Below, piece by piece: positions 45,201 to 56,409 of a stretch of 64,000 bases of DNA. Made by a program: the position numbers and the translations under genes. Below the pieces are notes generated by a model that was given only the letters and a program-made list of their open reading frames with translations, had not been told where the DNA came from and searched no databases. Numbering within the stretch: position 1 is the stretch's first letter; every line of letters starts with the position of its first letter. This DNA is from Marsupella aquatica (taxonomy: Eukaryota > Marchantiophyta): NCBI GenBank assembly GCA_973895155.1, contig OZ316892.1, forward strand, positions 28,644,001-28,708,000, written 5' to 3'.

Positions 45201-47393
45201 AGAGAGTCATACACATTCTATCAGTCTGCCGATGGTCAGATACTCATATTGCATCCTTTGAATGTGAAGTGCTTGTTGCAACACTATGGGAGCTATGAAG
45301 CTCTTCCAACGAGGTATGATGTTGTAGTGATCTTAATCTTTTCGCCAACAAGTCCAGTACTTTACCTGTTAGGGGTGTGGCATCTCAAGAGGAACTTTTT
45401 TCCGTGATTTAATCTTTCTACCAGTTTCAGAGCCATTTGGCTAATCCTTGGAATTAATATAAATTCTTGTTGGTAACTATTAGACTGTTGAACATCTCCA
45501 AAATTAGCACTGTTAATACTTTACGGAAATTCCAGTCTTCTGGATTTTTGAAAAATGTAGCACCTTACCTCTCTGATAATGGTTGTTTGTGGCTGAAATT
45601 CGTAGTCTGGACCGAAATAATTTCTTATGCCTTTCGATGTTTCCCCTTCTTCCACCGAACTTTTGACTTATGCTTTGAATAATCTGGAAAGTAGTGAGCT
45701 GACTTGGACGATTCTGACTTGTTGAATTCCTTCTGTCCTCAGCTTGGAGGCGGGCATTGTTGAGTTGGAAGGAGTGACTCAGACAGAATCGACCAGGAAG
45801 CGCTATCGTTACCTTAGTCACCTTCCTTTAACAGCTGTATTCCAAGTAAGATTTTCTCTGCATCGATTCGGAAAGTATTCTCGAAAATCTTCGAAAGGAG
45901 ACGAAAATGGTGGCGGGAATATCATTGCAATAACGAAATATACAGATTACCAGTCAGCAGTGGATCCTTTTGTGGCGTTGCTAGGGAAGCACATTTTGCG
46001 TCATCTAGAATTGCTCCGGAAGGCTGATTCCTATGGTTTAAAGGACTTCGATTTAACGAGCGTCTAGCTGAGTTCTTATATGTATAATCTTGATTTTTAT
46101 TTGCAGCTTTGTGAGGTGGATCTGAGCAAATCCCTGCCAGAATCTGCTTTGTTACCATTTTCCGATGAACTGCGTAATCGAGAGAATCGTAGATCTCGTA
46201 TCCTCAAAGAGGTGAGAACAGCAATTGAGCAATGCTTTCAACAGTGGAGTGTTTGGGGCTAATATGATCAAGTCAGGGAGGGCTCATAAATATTGGTATT
46301 TTGGCGAAAACGAATGCAAGGTTTTTATTTCCTAGTTTCTACTTGCCCTTAGAACCCTAGAAGTATCATTGTGTCAGATGTTTGGCTCAGCACTTTGCTC
46401 ATTGCTGATTCAGGACGAGGAGCAAAGGCTCCTAGAGGAGAGAATAGCAGCGGCTGGGGTTGCAAGATATGCACCTCCGACAGATGCCGATTTTTCCGCC
46501 ACTTTGACAGCCATCGATTTCGATGATGGATTTCGAAGTGATGATTTTGAAGGTACGTGTACGAGTCGACTTTCTGTGAGGGAGGTGGTAAAGTCCGTGA
46601 GAGCATGCCGCCGGAGGCAAGAATGGCTGTGTCTATGTTTGTCTGTTAGTTTAGGTCAGCTTCTCTCATGATCAGTCCCAGATGCTTAGGCAAGCAGGTG
46701 ATAGGAGAGTATGTCTGTTCTACTGAGATGCCTTAAAAATTAGTACTGTTTACCCATTGTGTCAAGGGAAAAATGGGTTTTAGACAACAAGTGTTGCCGC
46801 TGAATTAGCCAGTTGTCTGTCTGGCCGTCATGGCCAATGCTAAGGTAGTTCTGACATGGCTCTGATTTTGAGTGCATGTTGTATCATCGTCAATCTCAGA
46901 TCCATTTGGGACTTCACCCGTGGCTGCTCTCAGCCCTCCTGAACACGAGGAGCGCAAATTGTTTTCCAATGTTGCCAAATTAGGTTTTGCTTCTGGCTAT
47001 GATGCTCCTGATCTCATGTCAAGAGGGCCCACTGCAGATTCCTCAGCTGGATCTTCACCGGCTTCTTCTTCAACCTGGTCTTCAGGGGCTGGTAAATTGC
47101 CTTTTTCTATCCGACAACTATTGTTCGTTTCTTTTTTCGATCTGTAGGATTGTTTTGTTGTCCAATGACGGTCCTTCGACTATGTTCATGACCTTTTGAT
47201 TGATCAAATGATGTGAGTCTGTGTCCACTAACTCCTGGCTTTATTCCGGTGGCCGTGTTGGTTCTCAGGGCCAAGCAGGGGACTTGTGTCCTTCGCAGAC
47301 ATAATTGTGGCTCCAAAGGACAAAGGTGGCCCTAAGAAGGGTAAGAAAGCCTCAAAGCTTCTTATGTCAACAGCAGGTGGACGACGTTATTGA
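42260..47393 (+). CDS. RNF10: RNF10-like RING-finger E3 ubiquitin ligase (896 aa)
   Basis: Exons (phase-checked): 42260-42557, 43371-43429, 43644-45313, 45743-45845, 46107-46211, 46414-46552, 46900-47091, 47269-47393. Start ATG gives MSSAPTSLASPAATSEF. A Ser/Gly-rich N-terminus precedes GNHLLNFQYDPITRPQPRG; FRFLVSDFGDYI and the C3HC4 RING follow at residues 306-352 (CPICLDRPLCPQITTCGHIF, CFPCV, CPLC). Then come a linker, FYQSADGQILILHPLNVKCL and LPLTAVFQLCEVDLS, an ERENRRSR/E-rich helix, and a basic C-terminus (GPKKGKKASKLLMSTAGGRR). The order and length fit RNF10; the human protein (811 aa) ubiquitinates 40S proteins uS3 and uS5. The plant role is unproven. Introns are short with GT-AG ends. 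The gene appears intact. Confidence 0.94.
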
Positions 47394-48149
47394 TCGGTCG
47401 ACCTCCTAAATTATTTGTGGAGAGAATAGGTGCTCTTGTTAAAGACCATGTGCTGAAGAGCTTTGCATCCCATGTGTACAAATTTTGCGAGGGTGCGCGA
47501 TCGTAAAACATGTCCTCATTTTATCCCAGGACAATTAAAGTCTGTTGTACAGGTTTTGTTTTTATTTTTTCGGAATTTAAATCTCGCCAAGGTTTCAAGA
47601 TATTTCCGATTTTCTGTAAGTCGCTGCAGATTGCGTCTCACCGTTGCTCTCTCATCTCGAAAAAATGGAATCTGGAGTTTTCTCCCCTGTAATATATTCC
47701 TCTGAAAGCTGTAGTCTCTGGATCTTTCTTGTGCGAACGTTTTGAGAATTTCGCACATCAATGACACGGAATGCAACGGGCCCGTTCATAAGGTTAAGGG
47801 GTTTTCTGTCGACTTAGCAAATCTTAGAGGCGATGACCAAGGGAAGATTCTGTTTATGAACTCAGAACCACCTCTCACTAGTGGATTACCCTACTTTTAA
47901 AGCGTCATGGTCAGAATTGTACACCCTGGTGCATTTTTTTCTTTGCATGCCTACACATGTTTATGAGGCATTTGCCCCCAGGTGGAGCCACTGAACCCCT
48001 GTGCCAGCCTGTCCTGGGATTCTGAAATTTCAATGAGAAATAGTGCAAGCCTAGCCTGGGGATGCAGACATGGGGATTGAGAGATAGTGCAAGTGGCAGT
48101 GCTAGTTGAAGCTTTGTAGTGTAAAATGCAAGTGGCAGTTAGTGCCCGA
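47394..48149. other. 3' flank of the RNF10-like gene, no further gene
   Basis: Untranslated and intergenic sequence. Short ORFs near 47463-47776 lack motifs. Confidence 0.45.
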
Positions 48150-48560
48150 TGAAACTTTTGCATTACAAAATAGAAATGAATGATTACAAGAATGCACTCA
48201 GGAGTGGCTCTGCAAGTGGCTGGAAGTGCCAGATGAAACTTTTGCAGTGTAAAATAGAAATTAAAACTGCGTTATAAAATAAATGAATGAATGATTCAAA
48301 AATGCTCTCAAGCTCTGCAAGTGACAGTGTAAAATTCTAAAATAGAAATGAATGATTAAAAAATGCACTAAGGCTTTGCAAGTGGCATACAGAGGCAGAT
48401 AAAAACTTGGCAGAGACTAGAAATGAAGACTGCATTCTAAAATAGAAATGAATGATCCAAAAATGCACTAAGGCTTGCAAGTGGCACACAGAGCCAGATA
48501 GAAACTTGGCAGAAACTAGAAATGAAGACTCCAAATTACAGTACAATAGAAATGAACTCG
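48150..48560. repeat. imperfect ~100-bp tandem array
   Basis: About four units, each with AATAGAAATGAATGAT, AAAATGCACTAAGGC, TTGCAAGTGGCA, CAGATA(A/G)AAACTTGGCAGA and ACTAGAAATGAAGACT. The first units are more diverged. Confidence 0.7.
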
Positions 48561-48589
48561 AGCATGCACCCAGACTTTACTTTCAGTAC

Positions 48590-49200
48590 TACATCCCAAG
48601 TTGTAACCCTCTCTCATTGCAACTCAAGCCCGCTTGGGGATAGTGGGTTGTAACCCCCTCTTCACAGCAACTCATGCCCACTTGGGGATAATAGGTCATA
48701 AACCCCTTTGGTCTCAGTGCATGGGCCACCTACTCGGGGATAATGGGTCATAACATCTTGGTCTTAGTGCATGGGCCACAAATTCCTCGGCCTCAATGCG
48801 CTCTGGGATTACATCTCATTAACCCCTCTTGGGGATGGGTTACCTTACATGAAATTGCCATCTGGGATTACATCCAATTACCCCCTGGGATTACATCTCA
48901 TTACCCCTCAGTGCTTGGGCCATAAATTCCTGGGCCTCAGTGCTCTCTGGGATTATATCTCATTACCCACTCTTGGGGATAAGTTACCTTACATGAAAAT
49001 GCCAATTGGGATTACATCGCATTACCCTTGGGATTACATCTCATTACCCTTCAGTGCATGGGCCATAAATTCCTCTGCCTCAGTGTGCTCTGGGATCACA
49101 TCTCATTACCCCCTCTTTGGGATGAGTTACCTTTCGTGAAACTGCCCTCTGGGATTACATCCCATTACCCTCTGAGATTACATCATCTCATTATCCCCTC
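48590..49200. repeat. tandem array based on GGGATTACATCTCATTACCC
   Basis: Units of about 130-140 bp with CAGTGCATGGGCCATAAATTCC, GGGATTACATCTCATTACCC, TCTTGGGGAT and TTACCTTACATGAAAATGCC. GGGATTACAT-type words occur about ten times. The ORFs across it are repeat-derived. Confidence 0.8.
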
Positions 49201-50429
49201 TTGGGAATTGTCCATTGTCCTACTTTAAAATGTCCCAGTGACGGCATTGGGAGCATTCGTGGTAGGCAATCCCAATCTAACCAACGCCGGAGTGTTTGAG
49301 ACATCGCTTCAAAGAGCGAAGGTAGTTTTAATCTTCCTTTGCACGGTTTTGAGACTGGCCACCTTTTGAGGTAGTAACCTTTTCCCCAGACTGGACTTCC
49401 GGCACCAAAAGTATTCTGAGAGCCTCCCATGAGAAGTATTGGGACGAAGAAGCCAGATGAATAGATTTGAACGACGGAGGTTGCGGGAAGTTGGTCATTA
49501 CTACAGCAGCGAAGGGAAGACGTGCCTGCTGATGTTTTCATGAGGGAGAGCAGCGAAGCTCAGACAAGCCTGCTGATATTTTCGTAAAAGCTATGCGCGG
49601 TATTTGTGGAGACATACTGGTGTCCTGTCTAAAATGTCCACCAGTTCATACATTCCATTTTTCTTTAGCGAGGGGAAGTGGGCAGGTTCCAACGATGATT
49701 TCAACTTGTACAGTACGCACGTTCAAAAGTAGCTCAGAAGACTCCGTTCGACAGTGAGATGTTACTACTACGAGAAAAGTCATTATTGGGTCACAGCCCT
49801 GGGGTTTAGTGCCCTGATTCCACATGAAAACACACTTGACGATCCCAAAGATCTGTTTTCAAACTTGAGCATCAGAAGGCACTTTCCAAAGTAGCTCGGA
49901 AATACTTGTGTCAACATTGAGATCACCCACTTCCAAGAAGAGGGGAGACGGAAATCAAATCTCGACCCCAGTTCACTCTCTCTACAATGAAAAGGCAGGT
50001 ATGGAGCCTGCTTTAGATGATGCCCATATTGGATTTTTGCCACAGTGGGCAGCTCAATACCAACGGTGGATGACGTCAAAAAAGGCAATGATGCATGTCT
50101 ATCAACAGAGTTTGTAGTGTGCATATCAAACGCGTGGAGTCGCGTGGAGTCAGAGATTCTCCAACATCTTCATTCAGGAATTCTCCGAGATCTACAATCA
50201 GATGAAGGAATCTTGACTTGGGTACCGCACATGAAAATACATGAACAAAGGTCCACAGTTCATATCTACGGCATGTGAATGTCCCAAAATTCGGCTCCAT
50301 AGCGTTCTGTAAAATTGACTTTCAATTATGGTCAAGTGATTCTGCTCTAACCCTCACAAACCTATTCCCAAGGGAAGAGACCGTTACGACAGGAAGTATC
50401 TTGACTAAGTAAATTCAAATGCGGACTCA
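49201..50429. other. no gene recognised; internal similarity
   Basis: CAAAAGTAGCTCAGAAGACTC..GACAGTGAGATGTTAC (about 49725-49760) resembles CAAAGTAGCTCGGAAATAC..AACATTGAGAT (about 49888-49925). A protein domain could not be supported in either strand. Confidence 0.4.
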
Positions 50430-51431
50430 TCATGGATCACATTCATCATATTCTTCCGATTCAGAGTCCTCATCGATTCGAATGTCGCAGCGTCGGCATT
50501 CGGAGCAATCGTAGCAGATAAACTCCTTACAGAGCCTGCAGACTTGGCCGCCGCAGGGCTTACAAACGAGGCTCTCGCATGTTCCACATTCATTGAAGTC
50601 ACTTGTGTGTTGATCACAGACAACCCTCGTGCAGTAGATGCACTTTGTTAGATTGTCTATAAAGCATTGTATGCACCCGATAATGCTGCATTCCTCGTGC
50701 ATACAGAACCTCAATTTTTCAGCACAGTCCTCACAGAGGTCATGCTTCGGACCTCGTTTTGCCGACTCCAGCATCTTATTGGCCCTAGTTGGCTTGTCAA
50801 CTCTGGATGAGGTGGGCTGCTCTGTAGCAGAAGCTTTCCAGTTCAACACTCGTACAGTGTGATCAAGCTCATCCTTGCGACATGAGAGTTCCTGATTGTG
50901 CCTCGCCTTATCAACGCTCTCCCTTCCCATTTTCACCTTCTCGTTCATCTTCCTTCTCTTCAGCTCCCGCGCTGCGTCAATCTTCTCCTTGTTTGCCTCG
51001 TAGTATTTCTTGGCCTCCTCCTTCGCCTCCTCCTCTCTCTTGCGTTTCAGTTCCAGTGCCTTTGCTCGTTTTATACGAATATCATGTACTTTGTTTGTCA
51101 GTTTCCGCAAGAAGGCTTGCAAATGCTCTGGCACGGTTGTGATGCCAGGGGCATGCTTCCCGTGCTTCCAAGTGACGACCTGACGTTCTGTATTAACAGA
51201 GAAAATCATCAATCTGTCGGGCATATCGCTTTCCCCTTGTAATGCATTGATCATAAGAAAGGGTCGGACATCCGGGATATATTCAAGGGAATACGAATTC
51301 CACCAATCGTCATCCCAATTTGGGTTGGGAGGGAAGGATCCCATACCCTCCTCGTATATAGTATTGAGGGCCGCAACCATAAGAGTGTGGTCTGCAGGCT
51401 CCAAAGTTATGTAATTTTGAGAGTCGGACAT
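50430..51431 (-). CDS. intronless 333-aa protein with coiled coil and ten-knuckle Cys array
   Basis: Complete ORF with ATG at 51431 and tandem stops TGA TGA at its end. Residues 1-115 are a globular, Trp/Asp-rich region (NWDDDWWNSYSLEYIPDVRP). Residues about 118-190 are a highly charged probable coiled coil (RKREEEAKEEAKKYYEANKE). Residues 233-315 hold ten CxxC-type pairs spaced every 6-11 residues (CEDC, CMHEEC, CIQC, CIYC, CDQH, CGTC, CKPC, CRLC, CYDC, CRRC), which could bind up to five zinc ions. An acidic tail (DEDSESEEYDECDP) ends it. No signal peptide or membrane segment, so it is probably nuclear or cytosolic. I recognise no family; the knuckles recall RING/treble-clef chains but the spacing is not a standard RING. 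The long clean frame, absence of stops and protein-like composition support a real gene; expression is unproven. Confidence 0.78.
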   Translation of the reverse strand: MSDSQNYITLEPADHTLMVAALNTIYEEGMGSFPPNPNWDDDWWNSYSLEYIPDVRPFLMINALQGESDMPDRLMIFSVNTERQVVTWKHGKHAPGITTVPEHLQAFLRKLTNKVHDIRIKRAKALELKRKREEEAKEEAKKYYEANKEKIDAARELKRRKMNEKVKMGRESVDKARHNQELSCRKDELDHTVRVLNWKASATEQPTSSRVDKPTRANKMLESAKRGPKHDLCEDCAEKLRFCMHEECSIIGCIQCFIDNLTKCIYCTRVVCDQHTSDFNECGTCESLVCKPCGGQVCRLCKEFICYDCSECRRCDIRIDEDSESEEYDECDP

Positions 51432-54009
51432 TGTATCTGGTTGCCTTGAGCAGGCTGAGTCTCGGTGACCAAATCCAGTACTAGCTGGATGATTCCTTTC
51501 CTCGTCTAGCTACACTAAATTCTGCTACAAGCCTAATTCGCTCCCTGACAATCCACAGTACAAGCAATTGTGTCGACCCAAACCCAATTGACCCAAATCT
51601 CAGCCATGAAAGGGAGAATCATACTCCACGAGATTTCTGGTGTTTGAACGCTTGCATCCTCCTATTGGTATTGACAAGACATGTCATGTGGGTCCAGCTT
51701 TCGGCAATCCTGTCATAAAGCAATCTCTCAATCAGTATACACATCTGCTTTCACTTCTAAAAGCCCACCATTGCAAAAGTACAAGAGCTCGGTGACGGGA
51801 CCGGACAGCAATTATAGAGATTGGAACGAGGTGACCCTTTCCTGACCAATTCTTATGTCGCTTGTGGCAACCTCTGAAAGAAGAAAAGAGCTCCACTTCA
51901 GTGAATTTGATGCAGGCAGCGATTGGAAATCAAAGAGAAGCCGCATCCAGAAACTTCTCAATGACACAGAAGGTGAAACATCTATTAAAATCCAAAGAGA
52001 AGCCTCGTCCAGAAACTTTCCAATGACGTGGAAGGCAAAGCGCATGATCTTCTCGATTCCATTCCTTCCACAGCGTTTCACCTTCTGATGACATCGTCAT
52101 CGAGAAGTCCGTTATTACAGTTGTGGGAAGACCCAGCTCATCAAGTCTATCATCGTCTCCACTCCTCTTATCGGATCAATTTCTTCCCGCCCGAGGGCTC
52201 CTCAACCCCCGAGAAGAGGCACATATTTAACGAACTCAACTACATTCCTCTAGAAACAAATTCAACAAATTGAAGCGGCGGCGAACATCATTCTGTCGGC
52301 GGAGTCTGTTGCAGTAATTCATACCGAATCCATTCCTCTCATCCTCGTTCCCCTACACTTGTTCGTCCGGTGCTCCAAGGGCGTCTTTACTTATTACACT
52401 CATGACCTTTTTTTTCACTATAGCAAATTGGAGGGACACTCTTGTTTTTAAAGTTGATTAATTCTGCAAAAACGACACGGATGAGGGGAAACACACCAAT
52501 GTCACACACCAGTGCTTGGGGGTGCTAAATGACTCTTCTGGACGAGCAGTTCAGAAGTTAAGGGAGCGGGATGATGAGAACCTTATGAAGTCCGAGTCCC
52601 CCAAAAAGTATTTACAAGATGATCATTGAAATGATAAACGAGACTCTGGTCTGGTCTCCAAACTACTGCAAGTCTAGACTCTCCCCACTACTGAGACTGA
52701 GACTTGCAGTGAAGGGCTTGCCCAGTGACTCGGGCCACTCCCGGACTGTCGCCTATCCGTTTATTTCCAAATGCAGTAGACTTGCCAGGGTTAGCATTTA
52801 GCGATGGAGGTGAATTTTTCTCTTGTGTATGGACAGAGAAATTCTCGCAAATGGAAGTTAGTAATGAGCTGCCTGTGAAGTAAATGGGTGGAAGCGGAAT
52901 TGTTACAAGGATTAGTGGGGGTTTGAGTGTTCGTTGTTTGCAAAGGGAGGAGATTTGGTCTTTTTTGCAAAAGAACTAGACACTGCTAAAAATTACTCTC
53001 AATTTTCATGTTGGTAGGAATGGCATTGTTCGGGAGGGGGCACTTCCAAGGGCTGCTCACCTTTCATACTCTAGTATGAGCCTACGTCTTAGACATCCTG
53101 GATTCTTTCGCAGCCATATCGTTTAGTGAAGTTGGATTCAGCTAACAAGTGAAGTTGAAAAACCATTGAACGCATTGATTCAAGTGAACTTCGATGAGAC
53201 TTGGACTCATTAAAATTAGATTTCACTGATCTTCCCTGTCAACTCCAAAGAAAAACAGCTTAGAAGTGAAGGGGGCGGGATGATGAGAAGTTTACGAAAA
53301 GGACTACTATTTACTCGAAGATCATCGAAATGATGAACGACTCTTGTGTGGTCTTCAAAAAGTACTGCAAGGCTACAGCACTTGGATATCACGCTTTACT
53401 AGACTAGGCCGGGATGCCCTCAAAATTGTGACCCTCTTTCCTACATCTCTGTGCCCTCCGCATCTTTGAACGGGATTGTGACCACAACCCCTCTTCAATT
53501 CCGTCATGGATAATCCTTCTATGTTGGTCCAGCTAGTCATGTCCTCCTCAAAACCCCCCGACGAGGTGATGTCGCGACCTAGCGATTGCCACAACGTACA
53601 GATGGATTTGTCGCCAGTGCACCCTTGTTATCACTGCTACGCAATCTCACCGAGTATCCTCTTGAACTTTCCTATCCAATCGAATTATGGTCTCGACCAA
53701 ATAATTCTGTGTTTTGAAGCCGAGAGTGAGCCCTTGTTCAATAGATGCGGTGCACTCTGGCACTCTGAGAAGTTATATGCGGATTAAGCGGAAAAAACAG
53801 TGTTTCCATTACCAGGTGCATCGGACACCTACCAGTACAAATAACTTCAAAAACAGCCCGAAAGCTGGAATTGGACGCTTTACGGTAACATGGTTTCTGG
53901 ATTTAAGAAGGGATGCGAAGCCGAGCGAGTTAGGAAATACCTCAGTTCTGAATTAGTGATCTACTTATATCTATCCATTCACTGCAAAAATTGGTCAAAA
54001 CCTGTTAGT
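51432..54009. other. no intact gene; two related segments
   Basis: Segments 52545-52680 and 53255-53370 are alike: (G/A)GAAGT(T/G)AAGGG.GCGGGATGATGAGAA, AGATCATC(A/G)TTGAAATGAT.AACGA and TACTGCAAG. They look like two decayed copies of one sequence. Short ORFs at 51855-52273 and 53506-53787 show no motif. Confidence 0.4.
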
Positions 54010-54501
54010 CTAAGATGAAGCAGTCCTCTTGAGATGTTCCAAGTACTTCTTCTCTGCAGCTGTCAGCTTGAACCCGGGGTCGAGCTCGGAGATCTTGGTG
54101 CCGGCCCCTGAACCATAATTTAACCAAATAGGATGAGTACTAACTACTGATGACAATGCCGGTGGCGCTCTGGAAGCCTTGGCGACAGGAACGGCACAGG
54201 TCGGTCCGCTCTTCGATGCTGCCTTGATCATGACTCTCTCGAACGCGAGTCGAAGACGCCCCAAAAAAGTCTTTGAAGGCTCTTCTACCGGTTTGGCTGA
54301 CGGTCCCGTTTGGAGGACGTTGCTATTGCCTGCCGTCCTTCGACTCCCAATCCTCAGGATGCGAAGCTTTCTTGCAACTCGAAAAGCAAAGGGAGGGGCA
54401 GCCGGCTCGTGCGTTCCCTCTGGCCTACCAAAGCTTCTGACATCCATGCTGCGGCTGTAACGAAGGCTAGAGCTAGAAATTGACTGCAGAAGCTTCGACA
54501 T
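54010..54501 (-). CDS. intronless basic 163-aa protein, function unknown
   Basis: Complete ORF from ATG 54501 to a stop at 54010-54012. The N-terminus is Ser/Arg-rich (MSKLLQSISSSSLRYSRSMD), which could pass for an organelle transit peptide. The middle is Arg/Lys-rich (FRVARKLRILRIGSRR, FLGRLRLAFERVM) and Ala/Pro/Ser-rich; the C-terminus reads PIWLNYGSGAGTKISELDPG and FKLTAAEKKYLEHLKRTASS, a likely helix. No known domain. GC content and codon use look gene-like compared with flanks. It could be a lineage-specific gene or a retained open frame. Confidence 0.5.
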   Translation of the reverse strand: MSKLLQSISSSSLRYSRSMDVRSFGRPEGTHEPAAPPFAFRVARKLRILRIGSRRTAGNSNVLQTGPSAKPVEEPSKTFLGRLRLAFERVMIKAASKSGPTCAVPVAKASRAPPALSSVVSTHPIWLNYGSGAGTKISELDPGFKLTAAEKKYLEHLKRTASS

Positions 54502-55739
54502 TTTCAGGTCCCCTCCGTTCGTTTCCTTGCCTCCTTCTCCGATTGGGAAAGGAATGAACCAACCTACTTCAATTTGGGACGGCTACTTGCCAGACGAACG
54601 CAATAAATCGGCGGAATGCGAGTACAACAACAAATTCCAAAACAGATGGAATTCGGACCACTGAGAATTTGCTGCCCCACAGAATTGAAATCCACCGTGC
54701 ACAATGATCAGAATCCCTGTCGCCTACGAAATCCTTCCATACTGAAAACGCCCCAAAAATCTTTGAGAAAGTACTGCAGCGACGCTAAACCTATTCAAAA
54801 CCAAAGTGCTCTGGACGGTGCATGAAAACGATCGCCATAGCTGAAGTGAAGGCAAAAGGCGAGGCCGCCCCACCGAATGGAGATGTCCCGACGAAAACCA
54901 CAATTGCTGCTACTTGCTGCGATAGAGAAGAACCCAGCGAAATTCTTGTCAGTTGAACCTCCCAGTTTTTCTGGGTTCTACTACACTATACAGGGAGATG
55001 AGACAAACGGTTCCCGACTTCATTTCATCAAAGCAAACTGAATCGAATGCTGAATAATGGAGCGGCGACCGAAGAGGCTTGTAACTATGTTCAAGACAGC
55101 CGCGATTCATTCTTTCTGTGAGGCGGCGAGAATGCATCAGGAATTGAATCCATCATTATCCTCAATTCCACAGCGTGGGCGGGCGGGATTGCTGTTGCTG
55201 GTCACTGGACGCGGCAGAGATTGACCCGGCGAGTCAGCAAAGAAGAGGATTGAATTGAATAATAATAAAGGTGAGTAGAGTAGAGTGCCGGTCCCACTTT
55301 ACTGCCCAAGAGACGTCAACAAGGCTTGGTGGGGGCACAGGGGATTCACTTTGCACACAGAAGCCACTAACATCGAAGTCACCATGTGTTGTTCTCGACC
55401 GTGTCTGCCAGACGATGTTTCCTGACAGCATTCCTCAATCATCCTGTTCTGTGTACGTTTGTCGTTGCATTCTTGAGTGACCACTTTCCTCACTACAAGC
55501 GGTCCCAAAGCACCCTTCTTGGAAGGTGACAAATGCCATGTTTTAGTCAGACTCTTCACTCGTTGAAAACCTTTTCCATCCATCCAACAAATATAATGCC
55601 GCCTTTCTACACATTGTCGTCATCCAGTACCAAAGACATCTCCAGAATGATGTCAACGGAGGTTATAATAAGCACTCTATATGATCCTTCACGGCAATGC
55701 TATGTTAGCTTAATTCTTATCAGGAAGAAAAGTTATCAG
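54502..55739. other. upstream of the 163-aa gene and intergenic; no gene seen
   Basis: Short ORFs on both strands, none supported. Probably includes the 5' leader and promoter of the minus-strand ORF ending at 54010. Confidence 0.4.
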
Positions 55740-56060
55740 AATCTTTTCTACTAGGTGATACCATTTTCATAACCCCATGCCCAGAAAGTCTTTTATTGTA
55801 ATTTTTTTCCCAGAAAATCTTATCAGGTAATTTTTTGGGGGACAGATATTAAGAATGATAGTAACTCAAAAGTCTTATCAGGTAATTTTTTGGGGGACAG
55901 ATATTAAGAATGATAGTAACTCTTTTGGGTTGGGGTTCTACTATGAAACTTCTTCCCACAAAGCTCAGAAAAACTCCCAAGTTGATGCCGGTCAGCATTT
56001 CATCATTTTCTGATCACAGGCTAGTAACCCCAGACCAAACGGTCATTACCCTAGACTAGA
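55740..56060. repeat. dispersed repeat R1, copy 2, with internal duplication
   Basis: Matches 37590-37865 in direct orientation. Within it, TCTTATCAGGTAATTTTTTG with GGGGACAGATATTAAGAATG occurs twice in tandem (about 55818-55929). A further short duplication around TCACTTTCTGGTCACAG follows at 56040-56150. Confidence 0.7.
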
Positions 56061-56409
56061 CTTTTGACTTGAAAAAGTTGTTCACTTTTCATCACTTTCT
56101 GGTCACAGACTAGTACCCCTAGACCAAACAGTCATTATCCTACACTAGAATTTTGACTTGAAAAAGTTTTCCACCGATCCTACACTAGAATTTTGACTCG
56201 AAAAAGTTGTCCACCCACCCTAAAACCTTCCTGAATTTCTTTTTCTTTGTATGTGCATACAAGGTCATGAGACATTACCCCAACTAAGCCTTCTTGAAAT
56301 TTTTCCTTTATATGTGTGGTACAAGGTTATGAGAAATTACCCAAACTAAACCTTTTTGGATTTTTTTCCTTTGTATGTATGTACAATGTTATGAGGCACT
56401 AGCCCAATG

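Noticed and set aside
45314-45407. Extension of the RNF10 exon 3 frame to a stop at 45407
   Set aside because: A donor at 45314 joins in phase to LEAGIVELEG at 45743, which continues the conserved protein; the extension is intron.
48743-49228. Repeated-peptide ORFs (LWDYISLPPLGD-type)
   Set aside because: They are translations of the GGGATTACAT tandem array and have no independent support.
49191-50300. Possible further LRR-like reading on the minus strand
   Set aside because: No run of LxxLPxx repeats survives in any frame; the resemblance did not hold up on reading.
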